Assembly (NCBI RefSeq): GCF_027214025.1 | Contig: NZ_JAPWHB010000004.1 | Location: 552,087 to 616,086, forward strand | Reading direction: 5' to 3' | DNA length: 64,000 bases | Source: Parahoeflea alexandrii | GTDB lineage: Bacteria; Pseudomonadota; Alphaproteobacteria; Rhizobiales; Rhizobiaceae | The notes under the pieces: model-generated | Database searches by the model: none | Seen by the model: only the letters and a program-made list of their open reading frames with translations | Told to the model about the DNA's origin: nothing | Program-made: the position numbers and the translations under genes | Part shown: positions 58,301-64,000 of the stretch, one piece after another | How the letters are laid out: each line of letters starts with the position of its first letter | How positions within the stretch are numbered: position 1 is the first letter of the stretch

Positions 58301-61300
58301 GGGCGCCAGATTGGCATTGAACCAATACGGACTGCCATCCGGGGCATCGAACCCGTCCAAATGATAGTACCAGACGCCATGGCTCGTATCGAAGGCAGTG
58401 ATCGACATGCCGGGTGCGAAGGTATTTCCGTCCACATCGTTGACATTTCCGATGCTGCCACCCGGAGCGCTGACCAGCGTTGAGACAAGCGTGCCGACAT
58501 TGCCGGACGGCAGGGCGGCATCCTCGGCCTGAGTCATCGTAGGAGAGGCCGCAACATCAAGCACCGGCGCGTCGTTGCTGCCGGTCACCTCGACCTGAAG
58601 CGTACCGGTCGAGACATCCGAACCATCTCCATGGAGCCGGTAGTTGATGTCGATCTTCGCGGTTTCGCCACGCCGCATGCTCTGCCATGCGCTGGAATTC
58701 AGTTCCACTTGGATCTGGTTGTTGACATCGACGGTGATAGTGAAGAATCCCGACGCCAACGGGTCGAGAACTCCGCCACTGGCAACCCCGGGAACCCCGT
58801 AGCCCCGGATCGTACCCAGGCTGATGCTGTTGGCGCTCCCCGCATCCACGTCCAGTCTGTCGTTGCCAAGCACGTCGAACACCCTGGCCACGGTTTCGTC
58901 TTCGTTGATCTTGAACTCCGGAAGCGAGCCGTTCGGATTGTCGTTGCTTGCGACCGGCAGATCGTTGGTGCCCTGGATGGTGAAAACCAGCGACTGGGCG
59001 GCGGATGTTGCCGTGCCGTCAGAGACAACAACGTCATAGCTGACTGTCAGAACTTGTCCTGCAGCGAGGAAATCGAGATCGGCGGCGGCCGGATCCCAGC
59101 TGTAGCCGATGCCGGCAGCACCACCATTGGAAACGGTTGTTCCGAGGCTGAGCGCGCCGGTTCCAAGTGCCGCCATCAATGCGCTCATCTGCGCCGGCGA
59201 CAGCGTGCCGCCGCTCCAACTGATCACCGGCGTGCCGGCCTGCGCGGTGAGTGTATTGCCGGCATCAGCATCGGAGACTGAAAATGTACCGGTGACCGCC
59301 TCGATATCCTGCACGGATGCATCGACGGCCTCGGCAATGGTCGCTGGTTGCGTGATTGGCGAAATCACTGGCGCGTCGTTGCTGCCATTGATGGTGATGG
59401 TGACATCCTGCGCAACGGTGCCCCCGTTTCCGTCTGCAACATGCACGGTATAGGTCAAGCCAAGGCTTTCACCTTCCGCGAGATAATCGAAAGCGTCAGA
59501 ACCCGCATCAAAGGACCAGTTGACCGTTCCGGAGTTCGACAGACCGTCGATAACGACGCCCGAATTGGGCCCGAACATGGCCAGCAGCGCCGCCGTATCC
59601 GGCGTAGCTGCGTTGGCACCGGTTCCCGATGTCGCGACCGTCACCCTGGTGATCGTCACGACATCGCTGACATCCACATCGGCGACATCGAACGATCCGG
59701 TGGTCGACAATGCGGCATCGGTTTCTGTGAGGACTTCCGAAACATCGGTCTGGACCGCGATCACCGGCTGGTCGTTGGTGCCGGTGACCGTCACCGCGAT
59801 AACCTTGGTGACCGTATCGCCGTCACCGTCCTCCACCGTGAAGGGGATCTCCATCAGCAGGGATTCGCCTTCCGCCAGGGCATCGAACGCTGTCCCCGGC
59901 GTGATGCTGACATCGTAACCGGTTGCGGTCTGCACCAGGCTGAGGCCGGGCGTGCCCGGCACCACACCCGCAGGCAGGTTGGAATAGGTCGGCGTTCCAA
60001 GGGTGACTGTCACATCGTCGGCACCGGAAATGTAGGCATCGCCGGGATCGAGATCCGCTCCGTCCCCTTCGACAAGAGAGATGAGCGTGGCCGTGTTCTC
60101 TTCCATCGCTGCCGTTACGTTCACCGCATCGGGTGCATCGTCGTTGATGGTGACGGTGAACGTGTTCGAAGCGGTTTCGCCGACGCTGTTGGTCGCCGTC
60201 ACGGTGAAATCCAGCGGCATGCTGTCCCCGTCGCCGGGACCAATATGATCGAGATTGCCGCGAAGTTCGAAGGTATACGCCACCTTGAATCCGCCGGAGC
60301 CGTCGGCAACTACCTCGACCTTGAGAACGAAGATGATCTCGCCGGTCCGAAAATCGAAGCCTGAAAGTGTCTGTGAGCCTGCGCTCGGCCGCGTCAACAA
60401 CGAGTAGCCCAACTGCTGGCCATCGGAGCTCAGGAGGATGAGCCCCCCGGCAGGATCGAGCGGAATGGCGCCGGAGGTCTTGAGCCGGGCGGACAGGCCG
60501 ACGGAACTGTAGTCATTGAAATTAAGGCCGACATCGCCCGTGAAGATCAGCGCGTCGCTGTTGCCATTTGTCAGGTCTGCCTCGTTGACCACGAAGTCGT
60601 CAGCCGCGCTGACCGTCGGCGCATCGCTGGTGCCGGTCACAGTGACCACCACGTTCTGCGTGACGGTACCGCCATTGCCGTCGTCGATGGTCACCACATA
60701 GGTCAATTCGACGCTGTCGCCGTCGCCGAGGAAATCGACGACTGAGTTGGCGACCTGGTAGGTCCAGCCGGTCGAACCTACGCCTGTCGTGTTGGAAAAG
60801 TTCGACAGGGCCGCATCGTCAAGCGTGAAACCCGCCTTCAGCGCCGCAATCTGTGCGTCCGTCGGCGTGTAGCCATGGGCAAATGACATGTTCGTGACCG
60901 TGCCGCCGTCATGGCTGGCCTCGGGATCGTCCGACAGGTCGACATCCAGAAAGCTGATGATACCGGTCGCAGCGGCCGGATCGGGATCGACGCCGCCCAC
61001 GACGTCGGCCGTCTCCTCGACTGACCCCGTCTGCGCGCCCGACGTGATCACCGGTCGGTCATTGCGCCCGGTGATGGTCACGGAAACGGTGGAGGTGGTG
61101 GTGCTGTTGGCTTCGCCTTCATTGTCGTCAAGAGTGACCGTGTACTCAAGCGTCACCTGCTCGCCAACCGCCAGGTAGTCGAATGCTCGGTCGACCGCAC
61201 TGAAGCTCCACGACACGGATCCGAATTGCGCATTCATCGCCTTGGAGACAGAGCTGATGGAGACCGCATTTTCGATCAGCGCGGTATCAAGGCCGGTTGT

Positions 61301-63283
61301 CACTCCGGTGGCGCCTGCAAACTCCGCGTCCGCGCTGTGACCGACATCGTCCCGGTCCGCGTCATAAAACAGCATGGTGCCGTTGTGTGTTTCCAGCGAG
61401 TCTGAACCGGTCTGGTTGCGGTTCTCGCGCCCGGACGCTGTGGCCGCAAACAGGATTTCCGGTCGGTCATTGGTGCCGGCTATCGTGATCGGCACCTGCT
61501 GGGTGGTCACTCCGCCATCGCCATCCCTCAGTTCCACCGTGTAGGTCAGTGTCACCGACTGTCCCTTCGCCAGGTAATCAAACGTCAGGTCAGCAGCGGA
61601 AAACCTGTAGTCGATCGTGCCATCGGCGGTCCCGGCAGGCTTTGCAACGCCGTCGATACTCAGGAAAGCGCGCAAAACGCTGTCAGGTAGGGGAAATCCG
61701 AGGATAGACAACCCATCGGCCTCGCCCGAGCGGCTGACCGCGCCGACCACGCTGGCGCTGTGCCCAGTATCTGACAGGTCGACATCGGTGAATGTCATTT
61801 GACCGAATGCCGTGACGGACGAAAGCGAGAGCGTCGAATCGACGAGTTCAGAGGTCGAGGCGCCTGTCGTGACATCAATGACCGGCACATCATTGGTACC
61901 GGTGACGGTGACCACGATCTGGCTTACGGACGAGGCGGCATTTCCGGTTCCGCTGTCATCCTGGACCGTCACGTCATAGGTGATGGTCAGCGTCTCGCCG
62001 GCCGACAGGAAGTCGAGCGCGGTATCGGCGACCGTGTAGGTCCAGTCAGCCGTGTCAGCGCCCTGGTTGACCGCATCAATAACCAGTGCTCCCGGATCAG
62101 TCGCCGGGTAGGCGCCGCCCGACCATACTGCCGAGACAAAGTTCTGGCTGGCCGTGTGCGTGTCGGTCAGGTCGACATCGGACAGAACGATCTGCCCCGT
62201 TGCCGTCAGCGGCGTTGCAGCACCCGTCGTGTCGGTCTGCTCGGTGAGCGTGTCGACAAGAACCGACGTCCCCTCGATCACCGGCTGGTCATTGGTGCCC
62301 GTCACCGTGATCGTCACCGTCTGGGTGGCCGTGAAGATGCCGTCATTGATCTGCACATCGAAGGACAGGGTGATGACTTCGCCCGCGGCAAGGAAATCCA
62401 CCGCGGCGTTGCCGACGGCATAGGTCCAGGCGATCGATCCGCCTGCGGCCGTTGTCGATTCGACGGTGATGCCGCCCGGCGTGTCCAGGCTGAAGCCGGC
62501 GAGCAGCGCATCGAGTTGCGCGGCGGTCAAGGTGCCGCCATTGCCGAGCACCTGCGATACAACCGTGCGCGCAGCCACTTCGGCATTGCGTGTCTCGCCG
62601 AAATCCGGATCGAAGAATGTGATCGAGCCCGTGGCCGCAACCGGATCGGCATCGATGCCGCCCGGATTGTCGACCGATTCCACGATCCCGCCGGTCGAAA
62701 CGCCGCCTGCAAACGACGAGGCAATGTTGCCAGGGTCAACGATCTCGCCAGTTGCGGCAGCATCGTCGCCGCCGTCTGCATCATCGGTCAGCAAACCCAG
62801 CACCTGCTGCTGGCCGTCGATTATGGTGGCGCCGCTGGAATCTTCCAGTTCACCCCCCGAGCCAGTCGGCGCTTGCGGCGTAACCGAAAGCGTGTTGTTC
62901 GGACCTGCCGCGACATTGAAGCCGCTGGTTTCCAGCGCCGCAACCAGCACCTCCTGCGGCACCTCGATGTCGCCGATGACGAAGGTCGGCACATTCAGCG
63001 CACCGCCGATGATCCGGATCTGCGAGCCGTCCGGCTGGATCAGCAGCAGGTCGTCGCCATCGAGCTGGATATTCTCGATGCTGGCGCTGGCCGCCAGCGT
63101 CACCCGGTTTTCCGCATCGGGAACGATCACGCTGACCCCCGGAGTGCCACCGGAAGCTTCACTGCCCGATGCGGTTCCGGAACCGGTGTCTGCCTGAGCC
63201 ATCAGGACCACATCCAGACCGCCGTCGGCCTCTGCGTTTTCGATAATGGTTTCCGAATTATCAAGGCGGCTTGTCTTAGACAT
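55310..63283 (-). CDS. giant LapA-like RTX adhesin with C-type lectin domain
   Basis: 2657 aa. N-terminal retention-like module (to about residue 130) ends in FNVAAGPNN, a di-alanine site like that cut by LapG proteases. Then about 13 cadherin/VCBS-like units bounded by GTNDxPVI motifs, a putative-Ig cadherin-like unit (about 1740-1835), a DUF642/galactose-binding-like domain (NLITNGGFETGTSGW, about 1855-2000), a C-type lectin domain (YKYVSTNHSWSGA to LSDNWNDV, about 2268-2426), RTX nonapeptides (GGAGGDLLNGGAGSDILMGGDGAD, about 2521-2560) and an uncleaved type I secretion tail. A surface adhesin for biofilm or host/substrate attachment is likely. AGGA sits 8-9 nt before the ATG at 63283. No transporter genes are in view. 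Confidence 0.93.
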   Translation of the reverse strand: MSKTSRLDNSETIIENAEADGGLDVVLMAQADTGSGTASGSEASGGTPGVSVIVPDAENRVTLAASASIENIQLDGDDLLLIQPDGSQIRIIGGALNVPTFVIGDIEVPQEVLVAALETSGFNVAAGPNNTLSVTPQAPTGSGGELEDSSGATIIDGQQQVLGLLTDDADGGDDAAATGEIVDPGNIASSFAGGVSTGGIVESVDNPGGIDADPVAATGSITFFDPDFGETRNAEVAARTVVSQVLGNGGTLTAAQLDALLAGFSLDTPGGITVESTTAAGGSIAWTYAVGNAAVDFLAAGEVITLSFDVQINDGIFTATQTVTITVTGTNDQPVIEGTSVLVDTLTEQTDTTGAATPLTATGQIVLSDVDLTDTHTASQNFVSAVWSGGAYPATDPGALVIDAVNQGADTADWTYTVADTALDFLSAGETLTITYDVTVQDDSGTGNAASSVSQIVVTVTGTNDVPVIDVTTGASTSELVDSTLSLSSVTAFGQMTFTDVDLSDTGHSASVVGAVSRSGEADGLSILGFPLPDSVLRAFLSIDGVAKPAGTADGTIDYRFSAADLTFDYLAKGQSVTLTYTVELRDGDGGVTTQQVPITIAGTNDRPEILFAATASGRENRNQTGSDSLETHNGTMLFYDADRDDVGHSADAEFAGATGVTTGLDTALIENAVSISSVSKAMNAQFGSVSWSFSAVDRAFDYLAVGEQVTLEYTVTLDDNEGEANSTTTSTVSVTITGRNDRPVITSGAQTGSVEETADVVGGVDPDPAAATGIISFLDVDLSDDPEASHDGGTVTNMSFAHGYTPTDAQIAALKAGFTLDDAALSNFSNTTGVGSTGWTYQVANSVVDFLGDGDSVELTYVVTIDDGNGGTVTQNVVVTVTGTSDAPTVSAADDFVVNEADLTNGNSDALIFTGDVGLNFNDYSSVGLSARLKTSGAIPLDPAGGLILLSSDGQQLGYSLLTRPSAGSQTLSGFDFRTGEIIFVLKVEVVADGSGGFKVAYTFELRGNLDHIGPGDGDSMPLDFTVTATNSVGETASNTFTVTINDDAPDAVNVTAAMEENTATLISLVEGDGADLDPGDAYISGADDVTVTLGTPTYSNLPAGVVPGTPGLSLVQTATGYDVSITPGTAFDALAEGESLLMEIPFTVEDGDGDTVTKVIAVTVTGTNDQPVIAVQTDVSEVLTETDAALSTTGSFDVADVDVSDVVTITRVTVATSGTGANAATPDTAALLAMFGPNSGVVIDGLSNSGTVNWSFDAGSDAFDYLAEGESLGLTYTVHVADGNGGTVAQDVTITINGSNDAPVISPITQPATIAEAVDASVQDIEAVTGTFSVSDADAGNTLTAQAGTPVISWSGGTLSPAQMSALMAALGTGALSLGTTVSNGGAAGIGYSWDPAAADLDFLAAGQVLTVSYDVVVSDGTATSAAQSLVFTIQGTNDLPVASNDNPNGSLPEFKINEDETVARVFDVLGNDRLDVDAGSANSISLGTIRGYGVPGVASGGVLDPLASGFFTITVDVNNQIQVELNSSAWQSMRRGETAKIDINYRLHGDGSDVSTGTLQVEVTGSNDAPVLDVAASPTMTQAEDAALPSGNVGTLVSTLVSAPGGSIGNVNDVDGNTFAPGMSITAFDTSHGVWYYHLDGFDAPDGSPYWFNANLAPGQVLNLRAQDQLYFAPNADFVGTVDQAITFRAWDGVASPVDKILAPGSVGGETAYSSETDTVSLTVESVNDAPVLVTGIADATVFSNIAVDIDVSGSFADIDPGDVLSYSATLNGGAPLPAWLSIDATTGRLTGTPPSVGDAGATLDVIVTATDTGGLSVSDTFELAIDNGNDAPVITAHTDGGVTEDASFAGATNLITNGGFETGTSGWVVTNSGNVFVSSYAPNVHSGGSAAGGWSVYSHDIPVTYSQTFNTVAGATYTIGFWAQNKGSGLPADNSVLVTWDGATVGSVIDMPYGGSASNYTEFSYTFTATSSSSTLVFAVVNNVNYTFLDDVSVVQQPGTETTGGTISFTDADVGETHTVSFVPSAAGYLGIFAAAVSTESSGGSLGTVDWTFNVADADIQHLAAGETVTQTYTVTIDDGNGGTVSEDIDVTLTGVNDDPTLTGLDGVTFLENTVNSAPQLIDADVDFADVDAGNLDTGTLTVSGFVSGEDTIGINDQGAGAGNITLSGANVLYGGAVIGTFAGGSGANNLVVTFNSSATAAAVDALIENLTYANASDTPTASRALTITVTDGDGGTVSATSVVDVTAEADVPPAIAASDFIDPIPVGWTWLADNGHIYKYVSTNHSWSGAVTAAAGEIAGQSYLATITSAAEDALIDTLATGRTHLGGSDASAEGTWQWVTGPEAGQVFWIGGAGGAAQNGAFTNWSPANPGNVSGYGSAENYLATDLSDNWNDVDASNSGLPTIGYMAEAGGLNGHTYAAITEDAAFTFSESWLLANDTNAPDHILSVSASTKGASVSYNAGTGEITYNAIGSAELQALGAGETTTDTFTYTISDGNGGVSSPIVTITVNGADELPITGDAGDNVLLGGAGGDLLNGGAGSDILMGGDGADTFVFDADALADAGANIRDLIADYDFAEGDVVDLSALLGDETVAGHVADYVKINGAFLEVDVDGTAGAAGFVRIAEFTDVPAANGLRILVDDDPAHVTVVI

Positions 63284-63613
63284 AATTAAAATCCTGAATG
63301 GCAATTACACCCTGTTAACCAGTTAGTATCTCTTAAACAATTTCATAAAAGCGGATTGGAATAACATTTTATGCCATAACCGGGAAAATCAGTGAATGGT
63401 TAACGGAAAACCATAATTATTTATGTTTTTAGCGATATATAATTTAGTATTTCTTAATTTATCCCTCCGATTCCGACATCTCGGCTTATCGCCTCCTGCG
63501 GGAATTCATTCAATTTCTATTGAATTAGATATTCATTTATTGTCTTTGTTTATTTTCAAGATCTTATATTTGCTCGAATAGACTTCTCCCATCAAACGGG
63601 GAAGGCAAAGCAA
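63284..63613. promoter_or_regulatory. AT-rich divergent promoter region
   Basis: 330 bp, far richer in A+T than the surroundings, between the adhesin gene and a divergent exported-protein gene. It holds ATGGTT/AACCAT (63396-63401, 63409-63414) and ATTCAAT-TTCT-ATTGAAT (63508-63525) dyads, plus many TATAAT-like boxes. This is a plausible control region for both genes, possibly for a regulator or nucleoid silencing, but no specific factor is identified. Confidence 0.5.
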
Positions 63614-64000
63614 ATGTATAGCCAAGTAAAAAAGGCGATCGTTCGCACCAATACTACTCTTGCAATCTCACTGCTTTGCGCGTCTGCCGCACTGGCCAAT
63701 GTCTACGAGATCGGCGGCACAAAACCCCAGGCCTTGGACCTGCCAGTCACATCCTCCATCTTCCAAAAAGCCAAATCCCCGGTTGCGCAATGGCTTGTTC
63801 AGGCCCACCCAGCCACAACCCTCCGCCTCACGCGTGCAGGCCTCGCTCCCATAGGTCCTGACCTGGGTACGGCTGGCCTGTCCTCGGCATCTCTTGAGCT
63901 TCCCTCACTCACCGCACAGACCACCCGCGACCCGATCATCACCGCCTCGATCCCGGCGGCAGCCGCTCCCGCCGGCGGCGCCGTCACCCGGGCCGCCAAA
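63614..64000 (+). CDS. exported protein, 3' end beyond window
   Basis: The first 129 codons are visible. A signal peptide (TNTTLAISLLCASAALA) is followed by NVYEIGGTKPQALDLPVTSS and a Ser/Thr/Ala/Pro-rich stretch with no recognisable domain before the window ends. GGGAAGG lies about 9 nt before the ATG. Its divergent position beside a LapA-like adhesin makes a LapG-type transglutaminase-like protease or another adhesin-processing/secretion factor possible, but nothing in the visible part shows it. Confidence 0.7.
   Translation, partial: MYSQVKKAIVRTNTTLAISLLCASAALANVYEIGGTKPQALDLPVTSSIFQKAKSPVAQWLVQAHPATTLRLTRAGLAPIGPDLGTAGLSSASLELPSLTAQTTRDPIITASIPAAAAPAGGAVTRAAK

Noticed and set aside
55310..63283. 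Repeats suggestive of a CRISPR array
   Set aside because: The periodicity (about 300 bp, degenerate) comes from coding cadherin/VCBS units; no identical short repeats with unique spacers are present.

Overview
The window looks like chromosome of an alphaproteobacterium of the order Rhizobiales (Rhizobiaceae/Phyllobacteriaceae-like; a Hoeflea-type marine genus would fit, but genus is a guess). Support comes from GapR, CpdR, the Brucella-type lipoprotein Omp10, homospermidine synthase, a DUF1036-pyk pair, an mmgR/alpha-r8 small RNA and a palindromic intergenic repeat of the kind seen in Rhizobiaceae. Coding is dense and GC-rich, and most long antisense reading frames are shadows.

Positions 1-40.4 kb are core chromosome. 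In order: alpha/beta hydrolase, pyruvate kinase with DUF1036, N-formylglutamate amidohydrolase, GapR, a DUF882 peptidase-like protein, a sigma-54 activator, an M3 oligopeptidase, homospermidine synthase, Omp10, an AMP-binding enzyme, a LysM-tailed 5'-nucleotidase, ferrochelatase, SPFH/NfeD, a KpsF/GutQ isomerase, a beta-barrel protein, GalU, a lytic transglycosylase, a DUF459 SGNH-like protein, glutamate synthase (gltB-ybjQ-gltD) and threonine aldolase. Then come a four-gene bufferin-type metallophore operon (bufA1-bufB-bufC-doxX), a small heat-shock gene behind an RpoH-like promoter and a ROSE-like leader, a lysophospholipase-like hydrolase, HisN, the mmgR-like sRNA, a second N-formylglutamate amidohydrolase, CpdR and tRNA-Val(GAC).

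Positions 40.6-55.1 kb, immediately after tRNA-Val, are accessory in character. Almost every gene encodes an exported or membrane protein of unknown function. Two very large exported proteins (1625 aa, and about 1394 aa before a frameshift) share a distant N-terminal helical domain and both carry cysteine-marked TPR-like repeats. They sit with a discoidin-like glycan-binding protein, a DUF4424 protein, an SH3 protein, two small periplasmic proteins and one inverted membrane-protein gene. The 1394-aa gene is split by a 14-bp tandem duplication. I consider this cluster the best candidate for an undescribed envelope system. No function can be read from the sequence.

Positions 55.3-64 kb hold one giant (2657 aa) LapA/RTX-type adhesin: an N-terminal retention module with a di-alanine site, about 13 cadherin/VCBS-like repeats, a DUF642-like domain, a C-type lectin domain, RTX repeats and a type I secretion tail. 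An AT-rich 330-bp divergent promoter region follows, then the start of a further exported protein cut off by the window end.
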